Notes: generated from the sequence alone by a model not told the origin. A stretch of DNA of 64,000 nucleotides from Anoxybacteroides rupiense (GCF_014196195.1 NZ_JACIDF010000008.1:121778-185777), one strand, 5' to 3'. Counted from the first letter of the stretch, positions 27,349-36,131 are shown. Numbers and translations are program-made.

Positions 27349-28107
27349 GTGAAGCTACAAAATAAAGTTTCTATTGTTACTGGAGCTGCATCAGGCATGG
27401 GGAAAGCGATCGCCGTTTTATTTGCCAAGGAAGGAGCCAAGGTCGTTGTTTCTGATATGAATGAGAAAGGCGCCTATGAAACGGCGGAGGAAATTCGCGC
27501 AAACGGCGGAGAAGCAACCGCTGTTACAGTAAATGTTGCCAAGGAAGAAGATGTTCAGCAATTAATTGACACAGCTGTTCAAACATATGGAACGTTAGAC
27601 ATTCTTGTCAATAATGCGGGAATTATGGATAATTTCGTACCAATTGCAGACCTAACAGACGAGCTGTGGGAAAAAGTTTTGGCAGTCAATACGACTGGAC
27701 CGATGCGAACCATGAGAAGAGCGATGCCGATCTTTTTGAACAAAGGACATGGTGTGATTATTAACATTGCCTCCATCGGAGGGCTATACGGCTCAAGAGC
27801 TGGAGCTGCCTATACCGCTTCCAAGCATGCCGTGATTGGCTTAACCAAAAACGTGGGATTTCAATATGCCAATATGGGCATCCGTTGCAACGCGATTGCC
27901 CCTGGGGGCGTCAATACGAACATTGGCACAACAATCAATCATCCTAATCCGTTCGGGATGGAACGGGCAACCGCTGGAATGAACGCCAATCCGAGGAGCG
28001 GCGAGCCAGAGGAAATTGCCAAAGTCGCTCTATTCCTTGCTTCTGATGATTCAAGCTTCGTCAATGGCACCGTGATTACAGCTGATTCTGGTTGGACCGC
28101 TTATTAA
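27349..28107 (+). CDS. SDR family oxidoreductase
   Basis: Classical short-chain dehydrogenase of 252 residues; annotated relatives are called glucose 1-dehydrogenase or 3-oxoacyl reductase, and the substrate cannot be assigned. Cofactor loop TGAASGMGKAIA is near 10-21, NNAG near 87, catalytic Ser in NIASIGG near 138, and YTASKHA near 153-159 (Tyr and Lys). The C-terminal block ends SSFVNGTVITADSGW. I start at GTG 27349, with GGGGGGG 6 bases upstream. A Ser-Asp in VVSDMN after strand 2 argues for NAD(H) preference. Confidence 0.88.
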   Translation: MKLQNKVSIVTGAASGMGKAIAVLFAKEGAKVVVSDMNEKGAYETAEEIRANGGEATAVTVNVAKEEDVQQLIDTAVQTYGTLDILVNNAGIMDNFVPIADLTDELWEKVLAVNTTGPMRTMRRAMPIFLNKGHGVIINIASIGGLYGSRAGAAYTASKHAVIGLTKNVGFQYANMGIRCNAIAPGGVNTNIGTTINHPNPFGMERATAGMNANPRSGEPEEIAKVALFLASDDSSFVNGTVITADSGWTAY

Positions 28108-28129
28108 ATCGTTTCGCTTTAACAGCGTT

Positions 28130-28198
28130 CCGAAAGAAGTCTCCCATCCTCAAGGAACGGAGCGACAGCACAGTGAGTAGGTGGGAGACTTCTTTCGG
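28130..28198. repeat. Perfect 17-bp hairpin after the SDR gene
   Basis: CCGAAAGAAGTCTCCCA (28130-28146) pairs perfectly with 28182-28198 around a 35-base loop. It is followed by an A-rich run, so it could end transcripts from the right. The arm text (AGTCTCCCA, GTGGGAGACTTC) resembles the C- and G-rich arms of element B, placed directly beside it. Confidence 0.6.
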
Positions 28199-28220
28199 AA
28201 ATTACGTAAAAAAAAGAATA

Positions 28221-28280
28221 CACCTCCCCTACCTACACTCCGTTAAAAAGTGGGGGGCTTCTCGGTCGATCATGTTAAAT
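28221..28280 (+). repeat. Recurring hairpin element B, copy 3
   Basis: CACCTCCCCTACCTACACTC is followed by CGTT, a G-rich arm GTGGGGGG, CTTCTCGGTCGATC and ATGTTAAA. The last bases overlap the stop codon (28275-28277) of the PLP enzyme read from the other strand, so the element's end abuts or defines the gene end. Confidence 0.5.
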
Positions 28281-29480
28281 CGCCTGTAATGCCTTCCATA
28301 TATCTCTTTTCAAATCATCAATATGCTCAATTCCTACCGAAAACCTTACGAAATTAGCAGGAATTCCGGCTACCTTCATCTGCTCCTCCGACATAACGCC
28401 GCTCCACATGGCTGCTGTATGAACCACAAGAGAATCAACTCCTCCTAAGCTTACGGCGTTAAATGGCAATTGCAAAGCAGATACAAAACGTTCCGTTTCT
28501 TCATATCCGCCTTTAACAGCGAAAGCAATAACAGCCCCAAATCCACGCATTTGCGATTTAGCTAATTCATGCTGAGGATGGCTTGGGAGGCCAGGATAAT
28601 ACACACGCTCAATCTGCGGTTGCTGCTCTAAAAATGTGGCTAACGCCAATGCATTGGCGTTAATGCGCTCCATTCGCAGCGGGAGCGTACGCAAGCCGCG
28701 CAGAAGCAGCCATCCATCCATCGGCGACAGCACAGAACCAATCGAAATATGGGTATGCCAAATTCGTTCAGCCAAGTCTTGGTTTGTACAAATGACGCCA
28801 GCTGTCAGATCATGGTGCCCTCCTAAATATTTCGTCGCACTATGAACAACCATATCGATGCCCCAATCATGCGGACGCTGATTGATTGGTGAGGCAAACG
28901 TATTATCCGCGATAGTAAGAATGCCGTGCGAACGTGCTAATTTCGCTACCGCTGCTAAATCTGTCAGCATCAGCGTCGGATTGGCCGGCGTCTCCACCAT
29001 AATCAGCTTTGTATTAGGGCGGATCGCCTGCTCGAAAGCGTGGATATCCGCTTGCTCGACCAACGTCACTTGGACGCCAAACCGCGGCAGCAATTCATCC
29101 ATAATCTTCGCCGTGCTCATATAGTGACGTGTCTGAGCAATTACATGATCCCCTGCGCCCACTAAAGATAATACAGCTGTCGCAATCGCCCCCATTCCAG
29201 ATCCCGTAACAAGCGCCGTTTCGGTTCCTTCAAGCTCCGCCATAATTTTCTCCACGCGCCGATGTCCCGGATTTCCGTAACGAGTATAATACTGAGGATG
29301 TCTAGGCGTTCCTGCCATTTCGGCAAACTCATCAGAATCCTGAGCACGAAACGTTGCTGTATAATAAATGGGCGGCGCAATGGTATAATCATTCGTTCGA
29401 TCGTCATCACCGTGAATCACCAGCGTCTCCGTTCTCATTGCCTCTACATTCCCATTCTCGCGATCATGATCTTTCCCCAT
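28275..29480 (-). CDS. PLP-dependent trans-sulfuration family enzyme (cystathionine gamma-synthase/lyase type)
   Basis: 401-residue member of the Cys/Met metabolism PLP enzyme family. The Schiff-base lysine is in HSATKYLGGHHDLTAG near 205-220. Other family blocks are YTRYGNPGHRRVEKIMAELE (about 65-84), TGSGMGAIATAVLSL, and DNTFASPINQRPHDWGID. Members act as cystathionine beta/gamma-lyases, cystathionine gamma-synthases or methionine gamma-lyases. Distinguishing them needs phylogeny. No met or cys genes adjoin and I see no SAM riboswitch or T-box in the 350 bases upstream. The start ATG 29480 has GGAG 10 bases upstream. Confidence 0.88.
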   Translation of the reverse strand: MGKDHDRENGNVEAMRTETLVIHGDDDRTNDYTIAPPIYYTATFRAQDSDEFAEMAGTPRHPQYYTRYGNPGHRRVEKIMAELEGTETALVTGSGMGAIATAVLSLVGAGDHVIAQTRHYMSTAKIMDELLPRFGVQVTLVEQADIHAFEQAIRPNTKLIMVETPANPTLMLTDLAAVAKLARSHGILTIADNTFASPINQRPHDWGIDMVVHSATKYLGGHHDLTAGVICTNQDLAERIWHTHISIGSVLSPMDGWLLLRGLRTLPLRMERINANALALATFLEQQPQIERVYYPGLPSHPQHELAKSQMRGFGAVIAFAVKGGYEETERFVSALQLPFNAVSLGGVDSLVVHTAAMWSGVMSEEQMKVAGIPANFVRFSVGIEHIDDLKRDIWKALQAI

Positions 29481-29827
29481 ACTATCTACTCTCCTTTTAA
29501 ACTGAAATCCTTACATAACAATGTTATCCTGCTGCTGTTCCTATTGTGCACTCTAGCGTTGAAAGATATAGACATGAAACAAAAACGCCATGTTTCCACT
29601 AACCAATAGAGCTACGAGTCGATTTTTGACCCTACTTAACCATCAAGTGTTACCTTGCTCTATCGCCTAACAAAACAAAATAAAATTTCTATTTTTCTAT
29701 CAATTTAATTGGTATTATATAACTTCCTCCATAAAAAGTAAAACTATGGAATTGATCATGTCCAAAAAATGAAAAACATCGCTTATAAACACACAAAGAG
29801 AGTTTCACCATCTCTATAAATAATGAA

Positions 29828-29880
29828 CCTATCCCACCTCCACTCCGTGAAGAGGTGGGATAGGTGGATGATGTTAAAAT
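29828..29880 (+). repeat. Recurring hairpin element B, copy 4
   Basis: CCTATCCCACCTC (29828-29840) pairs perfectly with 29852-29864 around CACTCCGTGAA, followed by TGGATGATGTTAAAA. It is the cleanest copy of the element. The rest of the spacer 29481-29827 contains nothing I recognise. Confidence 0.55.
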
Positions 29881-29909
29881 CTAGGTCTATCTTTATCATG
29901 TCAACGCAT

Positions 29910-29976
29910 AACAAAAGCCCGACCAACACTGCTTTCAGATCCATTCATCGCTTGGTGAAGCAGTTTGTTGTTCGGG
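29910..29976 (-). terminator. Intrinsic terminator of the TRAP operon, copy 2 of the recurring long hairpin
   Basis: CCCGACCAACACTGCTT (29918-29934) pairs with 29958-29976 (AAGCAG..GTTGTTCGGG) with a two-base bulge. The plus A tract 29910-29916 gives the U-run on the minus strand. It shares the ends, bulge position and loop text with the hairpin at 15380-15437. It lies 180 bases past dctM. Confidence 0.75.
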
Positions 29977-30155
29977 CATCCAACCGTCGAAAGCGGATCA
30001 TCCCCTGTTCATATAGGGAAGAAATATAGAGGGATCAAGAGATACCATCTATCATCGCTGCATGCCATATGTCCAACCAGCACCACAGGTCTCTATATAT
30101 CAAATATTAGGAAGCGGACAAAGCTAGTCCCTTACAACGCGCCTTCGCGATGTAG

Positions 30156-31436
30156 TTATTTCATCCGATCGCTTACTACAAACGTTGCGATTTCCGGGAA
30201 AAATGACAAAACGGCTATAAATAAAAGCATGATAATAGCGTATGGGATTACCCCCTTGACAATTTCGGCTATCGTGTTGGTTCGATCTAGCCCTTTCAAA
30301 ACGAATAAATTCAATCCAACAGGAGGAGTGATCAAAGCTAATTCCATATTTACCACCATCACTACGGCAAACCAGATCGGATCAAATCCTAACGAAGTGA
30401 TAATTGGATATAAGATTGGCAGCGTAATGACCAGGATGGAGATCGTTTCTAAGAAACAACCTAAAATCAGTAATACGATATTAATTAAAATAAAGATCAC
30501 CCACGGTGATACATTTTGCGAAATAGCGAATTGCGTGATGGCTTGTGGGATTTGCAGTACGGTCATAATATATCCAAGCAGCATCGCACCGACAATAAGC
30601 ATTAAAATCATCGCATTTGTTTTAACTGTAGATAATACAATGGTTTTGATATTGGAAATCGTTAAATTTTTATATATAAAAATAGAAATAAGAATACTAA
30701 GCATAGCACCAATCGCCGCTGCTTCGGTAGGAGTAAAAATTCCTATATAAATACCACCAATGACCACAATTGGCAAAATCAATCCCCATATAGCGCGCTT
30801 CGATGCTTCCTTTCTTTCTTGCCAAGTAGCTGGAGCTTCCTTAATGTGACGCGTTTTCCAAGACGCAAAGATCATAAACGCCATCGTCAGCAATATTCCC
30901 GGAACAATACCGGCCATAAATAATTTCCCAATGGATTCGCCGGTTACAGACCCATATATAATCATCGGCACACTGGGCGGGATAAGGATACCTAGCGTTC
31001 CGCCAGCTGCTAGCAAGCCAAGCACCATTTTTTTATCGTATCCGCGCTTGGTCATTTCCGGGAGCGCAACCGCTCCAACTGTAACAGCCGTTGCTACACT
31101 GGACCCAGATATAGCAGCAAAAATCGCGCAGCAAAATAATGTGGCAATCGCTAACCCGCCCGGAAAATGCCGGAACCATCTGCTTGCCATTTCATACAGA
31201 TCACGTCCTACACCACTCACAACCAAAACTTGGCTCATCAGCACATACATAGGCAAGGCCGTAAGAGTAAAATCATCTAAAGATTTGTAAGAAATGATCG
31301 GAATTTGCAAAAAAGAAAACGTTCCGCCGTTGAACAGATACATTCCACTAATGGCCAATAAGCCAAGGGCAAAGGCAACTGGTAAACCGATCAACAATAA
31401 CGAAGCCATTCCACCGAGAAAAAAGGCAATATTCAT
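30156..31436 (-). CDS. TRAP transporter large permease (DctM)
   Basis: 426-residue integral membrane subunit of a tripartite ATP-independent periplasmic-type transporter, driving uptake by ion gradients. It has about 11-12 hydrophobic segments and family blocks such as SGSSVATAVTVGAVALPEM, ILIPPSVPMIIYGSVTGESI, FTPTEAAAIGAMLSI and ITPPVGLNLFVLKGLD. I start at ATG 31436, with GGGGGAGG 6 bases upstream. It overlaps the stop of the small permease gene by 4 bases (ATGA). It is last gene of the gntR-CoA-transferase-lyase-TRAP operon. Substrate is likely an organic acid, as for most TRAP systems. Confidence 0.94.
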   Translation of the reverse strand: MNIAFFLGGMASLLLIGLPVAFALGLLAISGMYLFNGGTFSFLQIPIISYKSLDDFTLTALPMYVLMSQVLVVSGVGRDLYEMASRWFRHFPGGLAIATLFCCAIFAAISGSSVATAVTVGAVALPEMTKRGYDKKMVLGLLAAGGTLGILIPPSVPMIIYGSVTGESIGKLFMAGIVPGILLTMAFMIFASWKTRHIKEAPATWQERKEASKRAIWGLILPIVVIGGIYIGIFTPTEAAAIGAMLSILISIFIYKNLTISNIKTIVLSTVKTNAMILMLIVGAMLLGYIMTVLQIPQAITQFAISQNVSPWVIFILINIVLLILGCFLETISILVITLPILYPIITSLGFDPIWFAVVMVVNMELALITPPVGLNLFVLKGLDRTNTIAEIVKGVIPYAIIMLLFIAVLSFFPEIATFVVSDRMK

Positions 31437-31939
31437 ATATGTCCTCCCCCTTTCTGAACGCCGCCATCCATTATTTGAAGAATAAAGGCAATGCAAAGTA
31501 ATATGCCTCCGATTGGAAGAAGCAGTTCTGGGATATACATAGGTATGCGTAACAACGAGGCAGATGTCGTTCCTAGCTGATATGTGCCAAATACATACTT
31601 AAATCCATAAACCGTAAAAATGATGCTAAAAATAAGGCCTAATGCATTAGAGACATAAGCCAATATTTTTTTTATACGATCAGACAATACATTAATGAAT
31701 AAATCTACTGTAATATGAGAATACGATCGAACAGCATATGCAGAGCCTAAAAAGCAGCTTCCTATAATCGCGTAGATGGACAGCTCGGTAGCCCAAATGG
31801 TTGGACGATTAAAGACGGCTCGCGAAATGACATCAAACGTCGTCATACATGTAGTCAATATGATAAGGATGCCTGCCGCTATACCTCCAGCAAAGACTAA
31901 CTGATCAAACGTTTTATACACCCATGAGAAACGCTTCAT
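31433..31939 (-). CDS. TRAP transporter small permease (DctQ)
   Basis: 168-residue membrane subunit with four hydrophobic segments (about 14-34, 48-66, 86-108, 130-152). The region RPTIWATELSIYAIIGSCFL is the usual DctQ signature (W..E). I start at ATG 31939, with AAGGAGG 6 bases upstream; a longer frame to 31990 is not preceded by a site. It sits between the binding protein and DctM genes in the order P-Q-M typical of the family. Confidence 0.92.
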   Translation of the reverse strand: MKRFSWVYKTFDQLVFAGGIAAGILIILTTCMTTFDVISRAVFNRPTIWATELSIYAIIGSCFLGSAYAVRSYSHITVDLFINVLSDRIKKILAYVSNALGLIFSIIFTVYGFKYVFGTYQLGTTSASLLRIPMYIPELLLPIGGILLCIAFILQIMDGGVQKGGGHI

Positions 31940-32007
31940 CTTCTTCCTCCTTCTGAAAAAAGGAGAAGATCTTTCTCTCCCTTTTTCCATTTAACGTAAA
32001 GCTCGCT

Positions 32008-33045
32008 TTATTGAAGATGCTCGATGCTGTCAAGCAATTCCTTTCCTAAATCTCCCGCTTGTTTGATATAGGCAGCGCGCGCCGGTTCAGCTGCTTTCTT
32101 CCATTCCGGCAATTCCGCTTCTGAAATGGCTTCTATCTGCATTCCCTTTTCTTTTAACGCTTTGGCTGTTCTTTCATCTTCCGATTTTGCTTGCGCGCGA
32201 ATCCATTGTTCCGTTTCTTTAGCCGTTTCGCTTAATAGATTTTTTGTGTTTTCTGGAAGGAGATCCCAAAAGTTTTTGTTCATCGCCAGAATAAATTCTA
32301 AATAGGCATAGTTATTAATCGTTAAATATTTAGCTACCTCATCATAATGGCGTTGCAGCATCGCCGTAGTTCCTGATGTGGCTCCGTCTATCGTTTTACG
32401 CTGCAAAGCGGTGTACACCTCTCCCGCGCCTAAAAATACTGGGGAAGCACCATAAGCTTTAATCATTTCTGAGGGGATCTCTCCGATACTACGAATCTTA
32501 AGTCCTTTAAAATCGGCAGGAGATTTAAGCGGCCGAACATTATTGGCAAATTGCGCATAGCCATAGTCTGCATACATTAACACTTTGGCTCCTTTTTCTT
32601 CCATTGCTTGATTTAACTTCTCTCTCATCTCTCCGGATAACGCTTTCCCTGCTTTCTCATAATTTGAGAAGGCATACGGGACATCAAAAATTCCCATAGC
32701 CGGAACAACGGAAGACCATAATGTCGACGAATTCACTCCCATTTCCACTCCGCCTGTCAAGATCGCTTGGTTCATTTCTTTATCGCTCAACAGCTGTCCA
32801 GCCGGATATACTTGAATTTTGACCTTTCCTCCTGATTTTTCCGTCACCTTCTTAGCAAAATTTTCAATTCCGATGGAAATATGATGATCTTGAGGCAAAT
32901 TATACGCTAATCGGATTGTAACTGGTTCATATTCATTTTTTCCGCCAGAGCTTGATGCTTGTTTTGTCATCGTGTTGCCGCCGCAACCGCTTAAAATAAT
33001 AGATAATAAGAAACAGATACTCAGTATAAATGATAACTTTTTCAT
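32008..33045 (-). CDS. TRAP transporter solute-binding lipoprotein (DctP)
   Basis: 345-residue extracytoplasmic binding protein. A lipoprotein signal peptide ends in the lipobox ILSGC with Cys21, so it is anchored to the outer face of the membrane. The mature part follows the DctP family (RLAYNLPQDHHISIGIENFAK, then PLKSPADFKGLKIRSIGE near 155). The Arg in LKIRSIG is the residue that usually salts with the carboxylate of the ligand, which fits an organic acid substrate. It starts 3 bases upstream-linked to the lyase gene, so import and metabolism are co-expressed. Confidence 0.93.
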   Translation of the reverse strand: MKKLSFILSICFLLSIILSGCGGNTMTKQASSSGGKNEYEPVTIRLAYNLPQDHHISIGIENFAKKVTEKSGGKVKIQVYPAGQLLSDKEMNQAILTGGVEMGVNSSTLWSSVVPAMGIFDVPYAFSNYEKAGKALSGEMREKLNQAMEEKGAKVLMYADYGYAQFANNVRPLKSPADFKGLKIRSIGEIPSEMIKAYGASPVFLGAGEVYTALQRKTIDGATSGTTAMLQRHYDEVAKYLTINNYAYLEFILAMNKNFWDLLPENTKNLLSETAKETEQWIRAQAKSEDERTAKALKEKGMQIEAISEAELPEWKKAAEPARAAYIKQAGDLGKELLDSIEHLQ

Positions 33046-33047
33046 CC

Positions 33048-33953
33048 TTACACTCTTCCTTTCCTTATTTTTTCCACATGTCTAACCCTTCCTAAAGCTG
33101 GATTTGCGGTCAGGCTAGCAGCAAAGTCGGCGGCTTCTAATAGCTTTTCAAAGTGAATACCAGTATGAATGCCCATTCGTTCGAACATATATACCAAGTC
33201 CTCTGTTGCCAAATTGCCAGCAGCTCCCGGAGCAAAGGGACAACCTCCAATTCCGCTCACAGCGGTTTCGAATATCCTGACCCCCATTTCATAAGCAGCA
33301 TAAGCATTAGCCAGACCCAGTCCTCTTGTATCATGAAAATGAACAGCAACAGGAATATCCCCTGCTATTTTGAATATATCCGCAAGTAATTCTTTCACTT
33401 GCTTTGGAGTTGCCACACCAATCGTATCCGCAATGCCGATCCGGTGAACGCCGGCACGGACGGCCCGCTCAACAAGTGATAAGACTTGTTTTGGTGGTAC
33501 CTCTCCTTCATAAGGACAGCCAAAGCTTACAGCGATTGAAAAGCAGAGCTGAAGATTCTCTTTACCGTTTTCTTCTGCTATTAATTGCTTAAATTTCTCA
33601 AAATTCTCTTCCATACTCATACCGATATTTTTTACATTAAATGTATCCGTTGCTGCGGTGATCCAATTGATTTCGGATATATGAGTTCGGACAGCTCGTT
33701 GAAATCCTGTAAGATTGGGGACAAGTGCGACAAGCTCTGTATGACTAAACCCTTCACACAGCTGCAGCACATGCTCTGCATCTGCCATTTGTGGAACTTT
33801 GCGCGGATGAACAAAGGAGGTGACTTCGATTTTTTTTATGTTCGCTGCTACTAGCATTTCCACTAACTTGACCTTTTTCTCCGTAGGCACAAAATAGCGC
33901 TCATTTTGCAAGCCATCTCTAGGGCTTACATCGATCATTTGGACAGTCTCCAA
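33048..33953 (-). CDS. Hydroxymethylglutaryl-CoA lyase family enzyme
   Basis: 301-residue DRE-TIM metallolyase matching HMG-CoA lyase (YngG/MvaB type): HMG-CoA to acetoacetate plus acetyl-CoA. Arg12-Asp13 in SPRDGLQNE, metal ligands His205 and His207 in VAVHFHDTRG, and the catalytic loop Cys238 in SGIGGCPFAPGAAGN are all present. I keep TTG 33953 as start, with GGAGGGGG 9 bases upstream. Flanked by a CoA-transferase and a TRAP importer, it probably acts on an externally supplied 3-hydroxy-3-methylglutarate-like acid rather than in leucine breakdown, as no leucine-pathway genes (methylcrotonyl-CoA carboxylase, methylglutaconyl-CoA hydratase) are nearby. Another 3-hydroxyacyl-CoA with a tertiary hydroxyl is possible. 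Confidence 0.9.
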   Translation of the reverse strand: METVQMIDVSPRDGLQNERYFVPTEKKVKLVEMLVAANIKKIEVTSFVHPRKVPQMADAEHVLQLCEGFSHTELVALVPNLTGFQRAVRTHISEINWITAATDTFNVKNIGMSMEENFEKFKQLIAEENGKENLQLCFSIAVSFGCPYEGEVPPKQVLSLVERAVRAGVHRIGIADTIGVATPKQVKELLADIFKIAGDIPVAVHFHDTRGLGLANAYAAYEMGVRIFETAVSGIGGCPFAPGAAGNLATEDLVYMFERMGIHTGIHFEKLLEAADFAASLTANPALGRVRHVEKIRKGRV

Positions 33954-33954
33954 T

Positions 33955-35157
33955 TCAAATGACCCCCTCCTGCTTAAGTTTTTCTAGCTGTTTAACAGAA
34001 TAACCGAGAATGCCAGCATATATTTCGTCATTGTGTTCTCCTAATTTAGGACCGATCCACTTCATTTCTCCCGGCGTATCTGATAATTTCGGTACAATTC
34101 CAGGAAAAAGACATTCCTGCCCATCATCCAATTCGAGCGGCAACAACATCTCTCGCTCTTGATATTGCACATCATGGACAATATCCTGAATACTATAAAT
34201 AGGACCTGCTGGAATGGAGGAGCGATCGAGCGTTTGTAATACTTCCGTTAAGGTATGCTGTTTTGTCCAGGATTCTATCACGCTATCAATGAACTCAGCA
34301 TTTTCGGCACGCCCTTGGTTATTCGCATACTTCGGATCATTGGCTAGGTCCTCCCTACCGATCACCTGCATCAATCTTTGAAAGATGTTATTGCTGTTCC
34401 CTCCGATCACCACGCGCTTTTCATCTTTACACTTATACGTGTTAGATGGAGCAATTCCGGGCAAGGTACTGCCTGATCGCTCCCGTACTACTCCGGTTAA
34501 AATATACTCAGGCAACATCCCTTCAAGCAGACTAAATACGGATTCATATAATGCAACATCCACTAACTGTCCTCGCCTTGCCTCATCCCTCTCCCTTGCA
34601 TATACTGCCATTAACGTTCCAATAACTGCATATAAACCAGCCGTTAAATCACCGATAGCGACTCCTGTTCTAACGGGAGGACGATCTGGATACCCTGTTA
34701 AATATCGCAACCCACCGATGGCTTCCGCAACACTTCCAAATCCGGCTTTATCACGATACGGGCCTGTTTGACCGTATCCGGATATTCTTGTCATGATAAT
34801 CGATGGGTTTAATTTTTTCATCTCTTCATAGCCAAGCCCCCATTTTTCAAGCGTCCCGGGTTTGAAATTTTCTAATACGATATCTACTTTTTGAACCAAC
34901 TGCTTGACAATCTTTTGCCCCCTAGCATCTCTTAAATTAAGAGTGATCGATTTTTTATTTCTTGCCTGCACGTACCACCATATGGATGTATCGCCATGCA
35001 TCAACCTCCAATTTCTTAATGGGTCTCCCGCCTTCGGTTCTTCGACTTTCATCACCTCAGCGCCAAATTCAGCCAATATCTTTCCAGCAAAAGGGGCTGC
35101 AACAAAATTTCCCATTTCTAACACTTTCATTCCTTCTAATGGCTGTTTCTTAACCAT
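33955..35157 (-). CDS. CaiB/BaiF (family III) CoA-transferase
   Basis: About 400-residue class III CoA-transferase, moving CoA between carboxylic acids through an aspartyl-CoA anhydride. The catalytic Asp is Asp170 in RTGVAIGDLTAGLYA. Other blocks are GNFVAAPFAGKILAEFGAEV, RNKKSITLNLRD, NFKPGTLEKWGLGYE and GQTGPYRDKAGFGSVAEAI. The last resembles succinyl-CoA:glutarate/dicarboxylate transferases (SUGCT-like), suggesting a dicarboxylate acceptor. I choose ATG 35157; GTG 35169, overlapping the gntR stop as GTGA, is an alternative. It ends one base before the lyase gene, implying sequential steps of one pathway. Confidence 0.9.
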   Translation of the reverse strand: MVKKQPLEGMKVLEMGNFVAAPFAGKILAEFGAEVMKVEEPKAGDPLRNWRLMHGDTSIWWYVQARNKKSITLNLRDARGQKIVKQLVQKVDIVLENFKPGTLEKWGLGYEEMKKLNPSIIMTRISGYGQTGPYRDKAGFGSVAEAIGGLRYLTGYPDRPPVRTGVAIGDLTAGLYAVIGTLMAVYARERDEARRGQLVDVALYESVFSLLEGMLPEYILTGVVRERSGSTLPGIAPSNTYKCKDEKRVVIGGNSNNIFQRLMQVIGREDLANDPKYANNQGRAENAEFIDSVIESWTKQHTLTEVLQTLDRSSIPAGPIYSIQDIVHDVQYQEREMLLPLELDDGQECLFPGIVPKLSDTPGEMKWIGPKLGEHNDEIYAGILGYSVKQLEKLKQEGVI

Positions 35158-35165
35158 CCAACCGT

Positions 35166-35831
35166 TCACTTCCTTTCGCTGTAAAGATGGACATAAAATT
35201 TGTAATCGCTTTCAATGTGTTCCCGCATATATCGGCGCGCATCATCTGCACATCCGCTCGCAATCGCTTCAAATATGTTAAAATGCTCTTCGATCGCTAA
35301 TTCCACTCGCAGATCATTTCTTTTCAGTATCGCCATTCGATACATGCTGTTGATCCCTCTAAGATGACAAATGGTTTTAATTAAGAAAGGATTGCCGCTC
35401 GCTTCAACGATTCCTTCATGAAATTTAACGTTCATGTCGTGGATTTTTTTGAGCTCGTATTGTCTGCATATCTCATGTTTCGAGGGCAAATGTTGGCGCA
35501 ACATCCTGATTTGTTCTTTCGTAATTCGCTGCGCTGCATAATAAGCGGCAGCTGGTTCCAACTCCACTCGGCATTCATAAAGATGTTGAAAATGGCTGAT
35601 ATCTGGATGAAATACCGTCACCCCACCCCTTTTATTCACAATAACAAGACCATCTTTCTCCAGTAAGCGAATGGCTTCTCGAATAGGACTGCGGCTCACC
35701 TCAATTTTCTTTGCAATTTTCTCCTCGATTAATCGTTCGCCAGGCGCAATGCGTCCATTCATAATTTCTTCCCGTAAATATTCATACACTTGTTTTTTTA
35801 ACGTTTCTCTCTTCATCATCTGCGGCTTCAA
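35166..35831 (-). CDS. GntR-family regulator, FCD (FadR/VanR) subfamily
   Basis: About 221 residues. The N-terminal winged helix (VYEYLREEIMNGRIAPGERL, then KIEVSRSPIREAIRLLEKDG) is followed by an all-helical FCD ligand domain with the metal-site residues expected (E..D/H in RVELEPAAAYYAA, MNVKFHEGIVEASGN and EEHFNIFEAI). Such regulators sense organic acids. I start at TTG 35831, with AGGTGA 5 bases upstream; ATG 35846 lacks a site. It is first gene of the CoA-transferase-lyase-TRAP operon and probably autoregulates through TGTATACA in the promoter. Confidence 0.9.
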   Translation of the reverse strand: MKPQMMKRETLKKQVYEYLREEIMNGRIAPGERLIEEKIAKKIEVSRSPIREAIRLLEKDGLVIVNKRGGVTVFHPDISHFQHLYECRVELEPAAAYYAAQRITKEQIRMLRQHLPSKHEICRQYELKKIHDMNVKFHEGIVEASGNPFLIKTICHLRGINSMYRMAILKRNDLRVELAIEEHFNIFEAIASGCADDARRYMREHIESDYKFYVHLYSERK

Positions 35832-35856
35832 TCTTCTCACCTTCATTTTCGTCGAC

Positions 35857-35886
35857 TGTATACAATCATCATTAAAACGTTTGCAA
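35857..35886 (-). promoter_or_regulatory. Promoter and candidate GntR operator of the TRAP/CoA operon
   Basis: On the minus strand TTGCAA (35881-35886), an 18-base spacer and TATACA (35857-35862) form a plausible SigA promoter. The 8-bp palindrome TGTATACA (35857-35864) overlaps the -10 and resembles half of the TTGTATACAA-type sites used by FCD GntR regulators. Confidence 0.55.
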
Positions 35887-36131
35887 TTAATTTATTACCT
35901 TCTTCCTTTACTTATTACTATTTTTTATCCCGTTTCATCACCACTCTCATTAAAAAAGAATCCCCTTTTTCAACTCAGCGAAAATGAGGGGATTACATAG
36001 AAAAATATTGGATATTTAAGTGCTCATTTTTATGAAACGGTTTAGTTTATGTCATTTTTTCCATCTGGGCCCACATGAAAGAATTTCATATCCTGTTCAT
36101 AAAACCATCCTCGATCCCCATCAAAACATGG

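Noticed and set aside
29481..29827. SAM riboswitch or T-box before the PLP sulfur-amino-acid enzyme
   Set aside because: None of the conserved riboswitch or T-box sequences is found in the upstream spacer.
29965..30750. 261-codon plus-strand frame opposite the TRAP large permease
   Set aside because: It lies antisense to a clearly conserved dctM gene, has no ribosome binding site and no recognisable sequence.
33048..33953. HMG-CoA lyase as a leucine-degradation enzyme
   Set aside because: No methylcrotonyl-CoA carboxylase, isovaleryl-CoA dehydrogenase or methylglutaconyl-CoA hydratase genes nearby; the operon instead pairs it with a CoA-transferase and TRAP importer.
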